Source: JBBSOK01 sp965219125 (lineage in GTDB: Bacteria; Bacteroidota; Bacteroidia; Flavobacteriales; Flavobacteriaceae). Taken from it: a stretch of DNA of 64,000 nt. Where the stretch lies: contig CBDCMO010000002.1 of the NCBI GenBank assembly GCA_965219125.1, positions 620,001 through 684,000 of the forward strand, in the 5' to 3' direction. A program made the translations under genes and the position numbers. Below the pieces are notes generated by a model, which did not search any database, had not been told where the DNA came from, and saw only the letters and a list, made by a program, of their open reading frames with translations. Shown one piece after another: positions 33,172-43,089 of the stretch (positions are counted from its first letter, which is position 1; the number at the start of each line of letters is the position of its first letter).

Positions 33172-34734
33172 TTAAGCTCTAATTCCTTTTTTGAGCAAAA
33201 TTGAATCAACACAATTTATCCCGTCTATAGCTGCAGAGATTATACCTCCAGCGTAACCCGCACCTTCACCACAAGGATATAAACCATTAATTTCAATATG
33301 CTCCAACGTTTCTGGATTTCGCGGAATTGAAACCGGTGAAGAAGTCCTACTTTCGGGAGCGTGCAAAACAGCGTCATTTGTATAATAACCTTTCATTTTT
33401 TTTCCGAATAAAACAAAAGCCTGTCGAAGTCTTTCTGTAATTAATGTTGGTAGAATTTCGTTTAAATCTACAGAAACAATTCCCGGTTGGTAACTTGTTT
33501 TTGGGAAATTTTCGGAAATTTTTCCTTCAACAAAATCTATCATTCTTTGCGCTGGTACTTTTTGCGTTTTGCCTGCTGCTTCCCAACAATTCCGCTCCAC
33601 TTCCTTCTGAAAATTTAAACATACAAACGGATCATTCGGTTGATAATTTGGTAATATTTCTGGTTCTAAACTTACTACAATCCCACTATTCGCATACGGA
33701 TTATTACGTTTACTTGGACTCCATCCATTAGTCACAACTTCCTCGGTATCTGTAGCGCACGGTGCAATAATACCGCCGGGACACATACAAAAACTATACA
33801 CTCCCAACCCATCAACTTGCTCAACCAACGCATAGCTTGCAGGTGGTAAATACGGATTTTCACCATCGCCATGGTATTGAATTGTATCTATTAATTGTTG
33901 CGTATGTTCAACCCGAACGCCCAATGCGAAAGCCTTGGCCTCAATTTTTATTTTTTTTGAATGGAGCAAGTAAAAAATATCCCGTGCAGAATGGCCGGTT
34001 GCCAAAATTATATTGTCAAAATCTAGCCAATCATTCCCATTAATTTCGATTGATTTAATTTCGTTGTTTTCTATTTTCAAATCAGTTAGCTTACTGTCAA
34101 AATGAACTTCGCCCCCATTCTCCTCAATAGTTTCGCGCATTTGGGCAATAATTTTCGGTAATTTATTTGTACCTATATGTGGGTGCACATTTACCAAAAT
34201 ATCTTCATCAGCTCCAAAATTCACAAACCATTGCATCGCTTTTAAAACATTGCCGCGCTTTTTGCTACGTGTGTACAATTTACCATCGCTATATGTACCT
34301 GCGCCGCCTTCTCCAAAACAATAGTTAGATTCTGGATTTACAGTGTGATTCTTATTTATTTCTGCCAAATCCCGCCGTCTATCACGAACATTTTTACCGC
34401 GCTCGAATATAATTGGTTTTAAGCCAGCTTCAATCGCTCTTAATGCGGCGAACAAACCTGCGGGACCTGCGCCAATAATGGCTATTATTGGTTTATCACT
34501 TACATCTTTAGGAGAAAAAGGAGGTGTTTGGGCTTGGTTTTCACCACTTTTCCAAAGTTCGATTTGAAGATTAAGTTTGATTGGTGTTCTACGAGCGTCT
34601 ATAGACCTTTTTCTAATTCTCCAATCTTTAATATCGTTTTTTCGGAGTTTAGCTTTTTCTAAAGCCAGTTCAAGCACATAATTTGCATCTTCCTGTTTTT
34701 CAGGTAAAATTGATATTTGTACTAAAATGGCCAT
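33172..34734 (-). CDS. FAD-dependent oxidoreductase (COG2509-like)
   Basis: The 520-residue protein has an N-terminal ~75-residue domain, then a Rossmann FAD site IIGAGPAGLFAALRA (about 85-99). Later parts include YCFGEGGAGTYSDGKLYTRS, the region with VLFGKKMKGYYTNDAVL, and the C-terminal YPCGEGAGYAGGIISAA. This is the widely conserved, biochemically undefined 'uncharacterised FAD-dependent dehydrogenase' family. It lies 23 bases downstream of the Wzi-like gene, so may be read through from the polysaccharide cluster, though its role is probably unrelated. Confidence 0.85.
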   Translation of the reverse strand: MAILVQISILPEKQEDANYVLELALEKAKLRKNDIKDWRIRKRSIDARRTPIKLNLQIELWKSGENQAQTPPFSPKDVSDKPIIAIIGAGPAGLFAALRAIEAGLKPIIFERGKNVRDRRRDLAEINKNHTVNPESNYCFGEGGAGTYSDGKLYTRSKKRGNVLKAMQWFVNFGADEDILVNVHPHIGTNKLPKIIAQMRETIEENGGEVHFDSKLTDLKIENNEIKSIEINGNDWLDFDNIILATGHSARDIFYLLHSKKIKIEAKAFALGVRVEHTQQLIDTIQYHGDGENPYLPPASYALVEQVDGLGVYSFCMCPGGIIAPCATDTEEVVTNGWSPSKRNNPYANSGIVVSLEPEILPNYQPNDPFVCLNFQKEVERNCWEAAGKTQKVPAQRMIDFVEGKISENFPKTSYQPGIVSVDLNEILPTLITERLRQAFVLFGKKMKGYYTNDAVLHAPESRTSSPVSIPRNPETLEHIEINGLYPCGEGAGYAGGIISAAIDGINCVDSILLKKGIRA

Positions 34735-34757
34735 TAATTGAAGTTTGTAATTTTTCC

Positions 34758-36104
34758 TTAAAACGAATAGCTGTAAGATACGCCAGCTCCAAATTTATCC
34801 ACCTCAAGATTGCTGTAATCATATCCGGCTTTAACCGTGAAAACTCCTAATTTTTCGGCTTTATAACTTGTTTCCAAATAAGAGTAGATTGCATTTTCAC
34901 GCACTGTATACGGAATGGCATACGTTCCAAAATTTTGCACCAACGTCCATTTCGACTTAAATTCAAATTTTTTCAATTGGGCAGTTGCGCCAAATTGAAT
35001 TGCCTTTATTCGATTATTATAAATACCACGCCCATTTGTTGCAGCCTGCAAAAGTGGTAACCCAATTGTATTTTTTTCATAGGTCCACCCAGATTCATAA
35101 ATACCGTTATTAAAATAATTATCACCACCACTAGTTGTATTAAAACCACCACTTTGCGATGTTGTTTGAATATATTCAAATAGTACAGATTTAATAAAAT
35201 GTTGGTTTTCTGAATTTACGTTATAATACAAACCCCAAATACCATCTGGAAAGTTTTTTAGGGCAGTACCAGAGCCATCCTCAAACGGGTGCTGATGGTA
35301 AAATTGAAGATCTCCAAATGTTGATTGGTAATTATATTTAAGATTATAAAAACCCAAGTGATTACCCAAGGCATTTAGAATATCATTGTCGGTACCGTTT
35401 GAAGCACGTCGTGCAAGAAATACATCAAGATAATCTCTAAAGGAATTTGGTTGTTTTCCAAAAGTGCTAGATGTTCCGCTATATTGAGCATAATGTTGTA
35501 TCCCACCATAAATTGTGTTTTTGGAATCAATTTTCCATTGTATCCCCAACTTTTTATAATGAATGTTGGTATTATGTACTGCTCTTTCGTCATTCAAAAA
35601 ATAATTACCCAAACCATAATCTATGTATATATTATTGAAAATAAGAATTGGCTTTGGTGCTTCTATTAATATCCCAGGTATCGCCCTTGCATTTCCGGAC
35701 ATGCTAAAATTATCGTTTACAGCACTCAAACCATCTCTTTTCACTTCTGGATTTTTGCTTCCTAATACTATTAAGAAGTATTTATTTTCGTATTCTAAAA
35801 ATACTTGATTTCTCTGTAACGAGTTTTGGAAGCCATCTCTAAGAAAAAAACCGACGCCAGCAGATATTTTAGAAGTCTCTGTTATATTATATGAAGCCAA
35901 AGATTCTCCCTCAAACAAAAGATTAGTAGCTTTTGCCTTTGAACCATTAACATTGGAAATAAACCAAAAAGGATTGGCATTTTTCGACGCTAAAGCGGAA
36001 AGTTTTAATGTACTTTTTATTTCAAAATTAGAATTTTGCGAAAAGATATTCAGATACGGTGCGAGGAATGCTACCACGAAACAGTAAATCCAATGAATAT
36101 GCAT
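34758..36104 (-). CDS. Wzi-family outer-membrane capsule assembly protein
   Basis: The 448-residue protein has a signal peptide (about 1-22, NIFSQ) and alternates strands suited to a large outer-membrane barrel ending in a YSYSF aromatic motif. The pattern FFLRDGFQNSLQRNQVFLEY and GSKNPEVKRDGLS matches the Bacteroidota capsule assembly Wzi family. Wzi proteins bind exported polysaccharide at the cell surface. Its place just after the sugar-synthesis genes supports a role in surface retention of the polymer. Confidence 0.8.
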   Translation of the reverse strand: MHIHWIYCFVVAFLAPYLNIFSQNSNFEIKSTLKLSALASKNANPFWFISNVNGSKAKATNLLFEGESLASYNITETSKISAGVGFFLRDGFQNSLQRNQVFLEYENKYFLIVLGSKNPEVKRDGLSAVNDNFSMSGNARAIPGILIEAPKPILIFNNIYIDYGLGNYFLNDERAVHNTNIHYKKLGIQWKIDSKNTIYGGIQHYAQYSGTSSTFGKQPNSFRDYLDVFLARRASNGTDNDILNALGNHLGFYNLKYNYQSTFGDLQFYHQHPFEDGSGTALKNFPDGIWGLYYNVNSENQHFIKSVLFEYIQTTSQSGGFNTTSGGDNYFNNGIYESGWTYEKNTIGLPLLQAATNGRGIYNNRIKAIQFGATAQLKKFEFKSKWTLVQNFGTYAIPYTVRENAIYSYLETSYKAEKLGVFTVKAGYDYSNLEVDKFGAGVSYSYSF

Positions 36105-36106
36105 TA

Positions 36107-38125
36107 TTATAAATGATTTTTGGAAGAAAAGGTCTCTATATCTTCGCCACTTGTAAAAAAGTCTCTCGTATTTGTATCTAAAATTTCGAATTCAGAGTTT
36201 TTGCTAATAAACTCTGGAACTAGCAGTTTTAACTTAGCGACTACATCTTTTTCTTTCAACCGAAGTGCTGATTTTATAATTTTATTTATTTGCTTTTCAA
36301 CAAAGTCGTAGTCTTCAATAATGTCTTTACTTACCATTATTTTCTTATGGTGAGTAGGTAAGGTTTTGCTTGAGTCGCTTAATAATTCTTCATAGAGTTT
36401 TTCACCAGGTCTCAATCCGGTAATTTTAATATCAATATCTTCATAGGGTACATAGCCCGCAAGCTTTATCATTTTTATGGCCAAGTTCATTATTTTAACA
36501 GGCTCGCCCATATCAAAGATAAAGATTTCGCCACCGTTACCCATTGCTCCAGCTTCCAAAACCAATTGGCAAGCCTCAGATATTGTCATAAAATATCTAA
36601 TAATATCAGGATGGGTAATAGTAATCGGTCCACCTTTTTCGATTTGCTTTTTAAATAAAGGTACAACGCTACCGTTGCTTCCTAAAACATTGCCAAAGCG
36701 TGTGGTAATAAATTTCGTGTTTTTATTGGGATGATTTTTTGCCGCCTGAAAATTCAAGGATTGCACATACATTTCTGCTGCCCTCTTGGACGCTCCCATC
36801 ACGTTGCTCGGGTTAACCGCTTTATCTGTGGAAACCATTACAAAATGAGGTACATTATAAAAAACAGCTAAATCTGCCAAATTCTTTGTGCCATAAATAT
36901 TTGTAATAATTGCCTCTGGCGAATTATCTTCCATTAAGGGAACGTGCTTGTAAGCCGCGGCGTGATAGATCGCATCTATTTTATATCTTTCGAAGAAAAC
37001 CGCAAGTCTATTTCTATTGGCAACATCACAAATTAAAAATTTAATATTCAATTTAGTATATTGTTCCTCCAATTCGAGTTGTAGATTGTGAAGTGGTGTC
37101 TCCGCTTGGTCCAAAACAAGTATAAGTTTTGGATTATACTTAATTATTTGCCTTACAATTTCGCTACCAATAGAACCTGCGCCGCCTGTTACCAATACTG
37201 TTTTATCCGAAAGTTGTTGCCGCTTTTCTTCATTGTGCAATACTATTGGTTCCCGTTCTAAAATATCGTCAATTTCTAGACTTTTTACTTGGTTGGTAAC
37301 TGAGGTTTTATCGCTCCAATCTATTACCAAAGGTGAGTTGTAAACCCTTATATCATTTTCTAAACAATCTTCAACAATTTTCACCTTGGCTCTCGATGTT
37401 AGTTTGTCATCTGCAAGTATTAAAGCAGATATATCATTCGCCTTTAATCGTGAAACAATGTTTCCATCCAATTTGTAAACAGGTTTACCTACAATTCGAA
37501 GGCGTTTATTTATTTTTTCACTTACCACGAACCCTATTATTCTAAAGCGTTGTGGATGCTCAATATCTAATGCAGCTGCTACGGATATTGCATTTTCGCC
37601 CGAACCTAATATAGCTGCGTTATCAAATTTATCACTACGTTTAATAATTTTCACATACTCATAAGCTTGCTTTACAGCCAATCTGAATATAAATAAAAAA
37701 GTAAATGAAAAGAAAAAATATAGTACTAGAGATGCATTTAAAAAAATACGCTGACCTAACGATAATATACCAACATAATTAATAACCGTTAATATAACAT
37801 ATGTACTTATAGATGCCAAAAATATTTTGAGAGCATCCATATATGATGAATGTCTTACAAGACCTGCATACGTTTTAAACACTAACATAAATAAAATGTT
37901 AATACCCAAAACCAGCGTAATTTGAGAAATAATTCCGAGTTGTGTGAGGGAGACAATATTTAAATCGTGTAAAATGTAAACTGTGAATAACAAAGAAAAA
38001 CACAACAGTAAAATATCAATGCATAAAACAATCCAACGCGGAACATATCTTACATTGCGTATATCCAATTTATTATCTTCTGAGGACATAATAATCTTAA
38101 TCGCATTTTTTATCTTTCCTTTCAT
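36107..38125 (-). CDS. Membrane-bound UDP-GlcNAc 4,6-dehydratase (PglF/WbpM/CapD type)
   Basis: The 672-residue protein has four membrane segments (about 32-52, 60-82, 95-115, 120-143), a first Rossmann-like domain (about 165-290, AAILGSGENAISVA) and a catalytic SDR domain with TGGAGSIGSEIVRQ and STDKAVNPSNVMGASKRAAE. The Met replacing the usual catalytic Tyr (VMGASK) is normal for this class. It removes water from UDP-GlcNAc to give the UDP-4-keto-6-deoxy sugar, the first step to bacillosamine-type sugars. It works with the aminotransferase at 38152 and lies 26 bases after it. An internal ATG 12 codons in is an alternative start. Confidence 0.9.
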   Translation of the reverse strand: MKGKIKNAIKIIMSSEDNKLDIRNVRYVPRWIVLCIDILLLCFSLLFTVYILHDLNIVSLTQLGIISQITLVLGINILFMLVFKTYAGLVRHSSYMDALKIFLASISTYVILTVINYVGILSLGQRIFLNASLVLYFFFSFTFLFIFRLAVKQAYEYVKIIKRSDKFDNAAILGSGENAISVAAALDIEHPQRFRIIGFVVSEKINKRLRIVGKPVYKLDGNIVSRLKANDISALILADDKLTSRAKVKIVEDCLENDIRVYNSPLVIDWSDKTSVTNQVKSLEIDDILEREPIVLHNEEKRQQLSDKTVLVTGGAGSIGSEIVRQIIKYNPKLILVLDQAETPLHNLQLELEEQYTKLNIKFLICDVANRNRLAVFFERYKIDAIYHAAAYKHVPLMEDNSPEAIITNIYGTKNLADLAVFYNVPHFVMVSTDKAVNPSNVMGASKRAAEMYVQSLNFQAAKNHPNKNTKFITTRFGNVLGSNGSVVPLFKKQIEKGGPITITHPDIIRYFMTISEACQLVLEAGAMGNGGEIFIFDMGEPVKIMNLAIKMIKLAGYVPYEDIDIKITGLRPGEKLYEELLSDSSKTLPTHHKKIMVSKDIIEDYDFVEKQINKIIKSALRLKEKDVVAKLKLLVPEFISKNSEFEILDTNTRDFFTSGEDIETFSSKNHL

Positions 38126-38151
38126 TCTCTCACTTTCATATAAACGATATA

Positions 38152-39285
38152 TTACTTAAAATAATCTAATATTACTCTTTCAATCCGATCTAATTCCTGT
38201 TCGGTTAAGTTAGAACCTGACGGCAAGCATAATCCTTTTTCAAAAAGCTGCGATGCGACATCAATTCCTACAAAAATAGATTTCTTAAACACTGGTTGTA
38301 AATGCATTGGTTTCCAAAGCGGCCGAGCTTCAATGTTTAATTCTTGCAAATATATACGTAAATTATCTGTGTTACGTTTTTTATCACCACTTTTGAATGT
38401 TATTGCAGAAAGCCAATGATTACTTACAAATCTTTTGGAAGGCTCTTGGAACAGATTTACCTCGTCAATATTTGCAAAAATACGACGATAAAATTGATTG
38501 TTTTTTTGTCTAAGACCTACGTGTTTATCCAGTATTTCCATCTGACCTCTACCTATTCCTGCTACAATATTACTCATTCTATAATTATAGCCAATTTTTG
38601 AATGTTGGTAATGCGGCGCGTCATCTCTAGCTTGAGTAGCCAAAAAAATTGCTTTTTGTTTATGTTTGGCATTTCTACAAACCAATGCGCCACCACTTGA
38701 GGTAGTAATAATTTTATTTCCGTTAAAGGAAAGAATGGAAATATCACCAAATGTGCCGCACTTTTCACCATCAAATGAAGAACCTAAGGCTTCTGCTGCG
38801 TCCTCAATTAAAAAAACGCCATATTTCTTACAAATTTCCTCTATTTCCTTGATTTTTGCTGGCATACCATATAAATGTACAATTATTGCCGCTTTTGGTT
38901 TTTTACCCCTTTCTATTCCTTTAATAATTGCTTCTTCTAAATATTGAGGAGAAATATTCCAGGTTTCATTTTCACTATCAACAAAAACTGGGGTTGCACC
39001 ACAATAAATAATAGGATTTGCAGAGCCACAAAATGTAAACGATTGGCAAATAACCTCATCGTCATTTGTAACACCGGCAATAATCAGTGCCAGATGGATA
39101 GCTGCTGTTCCACTACTCACACAGGCCACGTGACTGTCCTTACCAAGATATTTTTCTAAATCTTTTTCAAAACCGTTCACATTGGCACCCAATGGAGCTA
39201 TCCAGTTGGTATCAAATGCTTCGTTAATATATTTTTGCTCATTGCCGCCCATATGTGGAGATGAGAGCCATATTTTGTCGTTCAT
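38152..39285 (-). CDS. DegT/DnrJ/EryC1 sugar aminotransferase (PglE-like)
   Basis: The 377-residue protein (start MNDKIWLSSPHMGG) is a PLP-dependent sugar aminotransferase. The Lys in LSFNGNKIITTSSGG is the PLP Schiff-base residue; FLIEDAAEALGSSF and RMSNIVAGIGRGQ are family signatures. It should add an amino group at C4 of the UDP-4-keto sugar made by the dehydratase, giving UDP-QuiNAc4N (UDP-4-amino-bacillosamine precursor). A longer frame back to 39351 would overlap the preceding gene by 64 bases, so 39285 is chosen, 3 bases after that gene. Confidence 0.9.
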   Translation of the reverse strand: MNDKIWLSSPHMGGNEQKYINEAFDTNWIAPLGANVNGFEKDLEKYLGKDSHVACVSSGTAAIHLALIIAGVTNDDEVICQSFTFCGSANPIIYCGATPVFVDSENETWNISPQYLEEAIIKGIERGKKPKAAIIVHLYGMPAKIKEIEEICKKYGVFLIEDAAEALGSSFDGEKCGTFGDISILSFNGNKIITTSSGGALVCRNAKHKQKAIFLATQARDDAPHYQHSKIGYNYRMSNIVAGIGRGQMEILDKHVGLRQKNNQFYRRIFANIDEVNLFQEPSKRFVSNHWLSAITFKSGDKKRNTDNLRIYLQELNIEARPLWKPMHLQPVFKKSIFVGIDVASQLFEKGLCLPSGSNLTEQELDRIERVILDYFK

Positions 39286-39287
39286 TT

Positions 39288-40301
39288 TTAAAATTTTAAT
39301 ATAGTTCCACCCCAAGAATAACCAACACCAAAGCCTGCCAGTAATGCGCATTCTCCTTTTTTGATACTTTTTTCCTTCATCATTTCAGCAATAACAATCT
39401 GTATCGTGGAGGAGACCGTATTGCCGCAAAAATCCATTCTAGTAGGGAATTTTTCCGGAGTAATTTTTATTTTTTTTCGTAAGTGGTTCAGCATATATAA
39501 GTTTGCTTGGTGAAAAATGAAGTGCTGAATGTTTTCTTGTTCCATTTCATTTTTTTGAAGGGTATCTTGAACCAAGCCGGGAATGCTTTTAGCTGTGAAA
39601 TTAAATATGGCAGGGCCATCCATTGTTAGATTATTGGACGTAGTTTCATTCCCGTAATTGTCTTTAAATGTTTCAGCTTTTAGATTACGATAGCGCATTC
39701 CGCCTCCTTTTACAATTAGTTTCTCAGCTCCCTTGCCATCAGTTCCTAACTCAAAATCCAAAATTTCTGCAGCGTAGCCTTCATTTTTATCAGAAATAAT
39801 ACTTGCTGAAGCGGCGTCACCGAATATGGTTCGGTTTCCTTTATCGTTCTCATTAATAAATTTGCTGTAAGTTTCTGCGCATATTAATAATATATTTTTC
39901 GCAATTCCGGCAGCTATAAATCCTTTTGCTGTTGCAAGGCCATATATAAAACCTGAACAGCCTAAATTAAAATCGAAAGCACCAATATTAGTTGGAAGGT
40001 TTAATCGTTCTTGCAGAATACAAGCTGTGGTTGGTAAAAAATAATCTGGGCTTTGCGTACAGAATAATAAAAAATCAATCTCCTCCCTTTTTATTGGGTA
40101 TTCTTCAAACAAAATATTTGCGGCCTTAATAGCCATATCTGATGAAAATTCGCCTTCAGCGGCAATATGGCGCTCGTTAATGCCAATCTTGCTTGCTATT
40201 TTTTCGACAGACCAGTCTGGAAATTCACGGTTTAAATCTGCGTTAGTGAGTACCTTTTCGGGAAGATAATAGGAGATATGATTAAGGTATGTTTTTTTCA
40301 T
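39288..40301 (-). CDS. 3-oxoacyl-ACP synthase III (KAS III), copy 1
   Basis: The 337-residue protein (start MKKTYLNHISYYLPEKVL) has a complete ketosynthase III set: catalytic Cys in FNLGCSGFIYGL, His in HFIFHQANLYML and Asn in DFCGNTVSSTI. The start at 40301 overlaps the upstream SDR stop by 4 bases (ATGA). KAS III enzymes condense acyl-CoA with malonyl-ACP. It is a paralogue of 41794-42846. In this cluster it should extend an acyl chain on the dedicated ACP for amino-sugar decoration. Confidence 0.9.
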   Translation of the reverse strand: MKKTYLNHISYYLPEKVLTNADLNREFPDWSVEKIASKIGINERHIAAEGEFSSDMAIKAANILFEEYPIKREEIDFLLFCTQSPDYFLPTTACILQERLNLPTNIGAFDFNLGCSGFIYGLATAKGFIAAGIAKNILLICAETYSKFINENDKGNRTIFGDAASASIISDKNEGYAAEILDFELGTDGKGAEKLIVKGGGMRYRNLKAETFKDNYGNETTSNNLTMDGPAIFNFTAKSIPGLVQDTLQKNEMEQENIQHFIFHQANLYMLNHLRKKIKITPEKFPTRMDFCGNTVSSTIQIVIAEMMKEKSIKKGECALLAGFGVGYSWGGTILKF

Positions 40302-41041
40302 CGTAAGGTAAATCCACCATCCAGCTTTAAATTGGTGCCAGTTACCCATTTGCTACCTTCGGAAAGCAAATAAATCGCTGCAAAAGCAACATCTTGTGAT
40401 TTACCATAACCAAAAGGATATTTTTCTTCATCTTTTTGGAAATCTTCTGCCGAAAATGCTGTTTCATCCAAGAGCTCAGTACGTACCATTCCTGGCATAA
40501 TACAATTTACCCTAATTTGTTTTGATGAAAGTTCTAACGCCATTGTTTTGGCTATAGCATTAATAGCTCCTTTGGAAGCAGCGTAAGATGAAAGTCCCAA
40601 AGAAGTAATTTTAGGGCCACCAATAGATGAAATAAATACAATAGAACCTCCTTTATTAATTTTTTTATTTTTTACTAATTTTTGAATGAGCATTATAGGT
40701 GCAACTAAATTTGTATTCAATAATTGCTGAAAACTATCTTCCTTTAAAAAGTTAAAAAGTTGAGTATCTATAACTCCTGCCGAATTTACTATGCCGTCAA
40801 TATTTTCTATTTCAGCTACAAAATTAGTTACAGCATCACTATCATTCAAATCAAGTGAGAACATACTGTGACCTTCTCCTGAAAGTGATTTCAACGTATT
40901 TTCCAAACGCGGTTTATTCCTGCCAAGAGCAATAATTGTTGCGCCCATTTTAGCGCATTGTATGGCAGTTTCTTTACCAATACCGGAAGAAGCCCCCGTA
41001 ATTAATATTTTCTTGTTTTCTAATGAAAAAGGATTGTTCAT
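40298..41041 (-). CDS. FabG-like short-chain dehydrogenase, copy 1
   Basis: The 247-residue protein has the Rossmann motif TGASSGIGKETA, the strand-end NSAG, the catalytic Ser in FISSIGG, and Tyr-x-x-x-Lys in SYAASKGA. The C-terminal VTGTNLKLDGGFTL is typical of FabG-like ketoreductases. It starts MNNPFSLENK, identical to its paralogue at 41046, and both are 247 residues long. It should reduce a 3-oxoacyl-ACP to the 3-hydroxy form. Confidence 0.9.
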   Translation of the reverse strand: MNNPFSLENKKILITGASSGIGKETAIQCAKMGATIIALGRNKPRLENTLKSLSGEGHSMFSLDLNDSDAVTNFVAEIENIDGIVNSAGVIDTQLFNFLKEDSFQQLLNTNLVAPIMLIQKLVKNKKINKGGSIVFISSIGGPKITSLGLSSYAASKGAINAIAKTMALELSSKQIRVNCIMPGMVRTELLDETAFSAEDFQKDEEKYPFGYGKSQDVAFAAIYLLSEGSKWVTGTNLKLDGGFTLR

Positions 41042-41045
41042 ACTA

Positions 41046-41789
41046 TTAAGTTAAGGTAACGCCTCCGTCTAGTTTCAAATTTATACCTGTAATCCAGCTG
41101 CTTGCATCACTCAATAAAAAAATTACAGCATTCGCGACATCTACAGGGCTACCATAGCCTAAAGGATATTTTGCCATATCTTCTTTTACTGAATCTTCTG
41201 AAAAAACCGAATCTTCAATCATTTCAGTCTTAATCATACCTGGCATTACGGTATTAACACGAATATTTTTTGATGCATATTCCAAGGCCATAGTTTTTGC
41301 TGCTGCGTTTATCGCCCCTTTTGATGCGGCATAAGAAGTTAAACCCAAAGAAGTTGTTACTGGGCCGCCAATAGATGATAAAAAAACTATGGAACCACCT
41401 TTGTTCATCTTTTTTTTCTTTAACAATAACTGAAGAAAATGGATGGGGTTAAAAAAATTTGTCTGCATCATTTTCTGAAGGGACTCTTCTTTGAGAAAAT
41501 TAAATAATTGAACATCAACTATACCAGCCGAATTTACAAATCCATCAATTGTTGTTAGACCATTAATAAAGTCTGTAATTTCATCTTGATTATTTAAATC
41601 GAAGCAAAATATTTGATGATTGCCAGCTTTTAGTTTGTTTAATGTTTCTGTTAATCTTTCTTTATTTCTGCCCAATGCAATAATAGTTGCATCTAATTCT
41701 GAACAAGCAATTGCCGTAGCCCTGCCAATTCCGGAAGACGCACCCGTTATAAGAATGGTTTTATTTTCTAAAGAAAAAGGATTGTTCAT
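41046..41789 (-). CDS. FabG-like short-chain dehydrogenase, copy 2
   Basis: The 247-residue protein shows TGASSGIGRATA, NSAG, catalytic Ser in FLSSIGG and YAASK. It is a tandem paralogue of 40298-41041, 4 bases away. An upstream ATG at 41804 would add five residues and overlap the KAS gene, but the paralogue starts at the residue matching 41789, so that start is chosen. It probably reduces a second 3-oxo intermediate or serves as an alternative stereospecific reductase. Confidence 0.9.
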   Translation of the reverse strand: MNNPFSLENKTILITGASSGIGRATAIACSELDATIIALGRNKERLTETLNKLKAGNHQIFCFDLNNQDEITDFINGLTTIDGFVNSAGIVDVQLFNFLKEESLQKMMQTNFFNPIHFLQLLLKKKKMNKGGSIVFLSSIGGPVTTSLGLTSYAASKGAINAAAKTMALEYASKNIRVNTVMPGMIKTEMIEDSVFSEDSVKEDMAKYPLGYGSPVDVANAVIFLLSDASSWITGINLKLDGGVTLT

Positions 41790-41793
41790 ATTA

Positions 41794-42846
41794 TTAAATG
41801 TCAATATGGTTTAAATAGGTAGTTTCATCGATGCTGAAAGTACCTATTCCCCAAGAAAGACCGACCCCAAAGCCGCATGCTAAAATATTTTTTTTCGAAT
41901 TTATTTTACCAGATAATTCCGTGGTAATCGTAATGGGAATGGTCGCAGAGCTTACATTACCGAATTCATAAAGCGAGTAGGGAACTTTTTCTTCTTCAAG
42001 CTTCAGTTTTTTTCGAATTTTTTCGTTCATAAACATATTTGCTTGGTGGAATAAGAAATAATCTATATCAGCAGGGTCGAGTGCAATTTCTTCATAAAAA
42101 GTTGTGATAGCTTTTGGCACTTTTGTAATTCCAAATGAAAAGACATCCATTCCGTTTAGATACAAATCTCTTTTTCTATAAATATTGACCCCATCCTGCG
42201 AAATCTCTTCATCAGATTGTAAATTTAATGGATTTCGTGCTCCACCATCTTCAATAATAATCGCATTAGCTCCTTTTCCGTCACTATGCAATGAAAAATC
42301 CATAACCGCATCTTTCTTTTTAACTAACAAAGTAGCCGTGCCTGCATCCCCAAATAATGGGTAAGTGCTAAGGTCTCTTGGATTACATTGAGCAGAACTT
42401 ACATCACCTACCAATAGTAAAGCCTTTGCATTCGGTTTTGAAGATTTCTCCAACATGGTAGCAATGACGGACATTCCGTAAACATAACCAGAGCAACCTA
42501 AGCTAATATCCAATGCCATTGTTGTTTGCGGTAATCCTAGCCGATCTTGAAGTATTATCCCTGTTGCAGGCAACTGGTAGTCAGCAGTTTGTGTAACAAA
42601 AAATAAGTATTCAATTTCTGTTTTATCAATATCTTGATTATCCAATATATTCTTTGCAGCTTCAAAACAAAGGTCTGATGTAGTATGTTCTAAAGAAATA
42701 TGTCGATATCTTATTCCTGTTGCATCTACTATCTTTTGACCTTGCACTTTATCAATTAAAGGATCGTCTAAATTATCCTTATAATTTTTTGGAGCGCAAG
42801 AAACAATAGCGGAGACCGCAACATTATTTACTTTTAATGTTGCCAT
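41794..42846 (-). CDS. 3-oxoacyl-ACP synthase III (KAS III), copy 2
   Basis: The 350-residue protein has catalytic Cys in DISLGCSGYVYG, His in FLFHQANMFM and Asn in YEFGNVSSATI. The stop codon of the ACP gene overlaps its start (TAATG), so the two are coupled. It shares the same layout as copy 1 at 39288. Two ketosynthases in one polysaccharide cluster are unusual and suggest two condensation rounds. Confidence 0.9.
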   Translation of the reverse strand: MATLKVNNVAVSAIVSCAPKNYKDNLDDPLIDKVQGQKIVDATGIRYRHISLEHTTSDLCFEAAKNILDNQDIDKTEIEYLFFVTQTADYQLPATGIILQDRLGLPQTTMALDISLGCSGYVYGMSVIATMLEKSSKPNAKALLLVGDVSSAQCNPRDLSTYPLFGDAGTATLLVKKKDAVMDFSLHSDGKGANAIIIEDGGARNPLNLQSDEEISQDGVNIYRKRDLYLNGMDVFSFGITKVPKAITTFYEEIALDPADIDYFLFHQANMFMNEKIRKKLKLEEEKVPYSLYEFGNVSSATIPITITTELSGKINSKKNILACGFGVGLSWGIGTFSIDETTYLNHIDI

Positions 42847-43067
42847 TATTTTGAATTGACAGCTTTGTAAAGGTCTTCAACAGTTGAAGCTCCTTTTATA
42901 TCCTCACCATTAATAGTAACTTCATATTCCTCATCCACCATCGCAATAATGGAAAGCGCAATCATAGAATCCCATTCGTCCAAATCCCTAAATTTAGTTT
43001 GTGCAGTAATTTCAGAAGGGTCTGTTTCATCAAACTGGTCTGCAAAGTTTTTAATAAATTTTTCCAT
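42846..43067 (-). CDS. Acyl carrier protein
   Basis: The 73-residue protein is acidic and has the phosphopantetheine site Ser34 in DEWDSMIA. It is separate from the housekeeping ACP expected elsewhere in the genome. It is coupled to the ketosynthase gene and lies 22 bases after the NeuD-like gene. It should carry the acyl chain built by the neighbouring KAS and SDR enzymes. Confidence 0.9.
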   Translation of the reverse strand: MEKFIKNFADQFDETDPSEITAQTKFRDLDEWDSMIALSIIAMVDEEYEVTINGEDIKGASTVEDLYKAVNSK

Positions 43068-43089
43068 TTTAATCTACTTAAATATTTAA

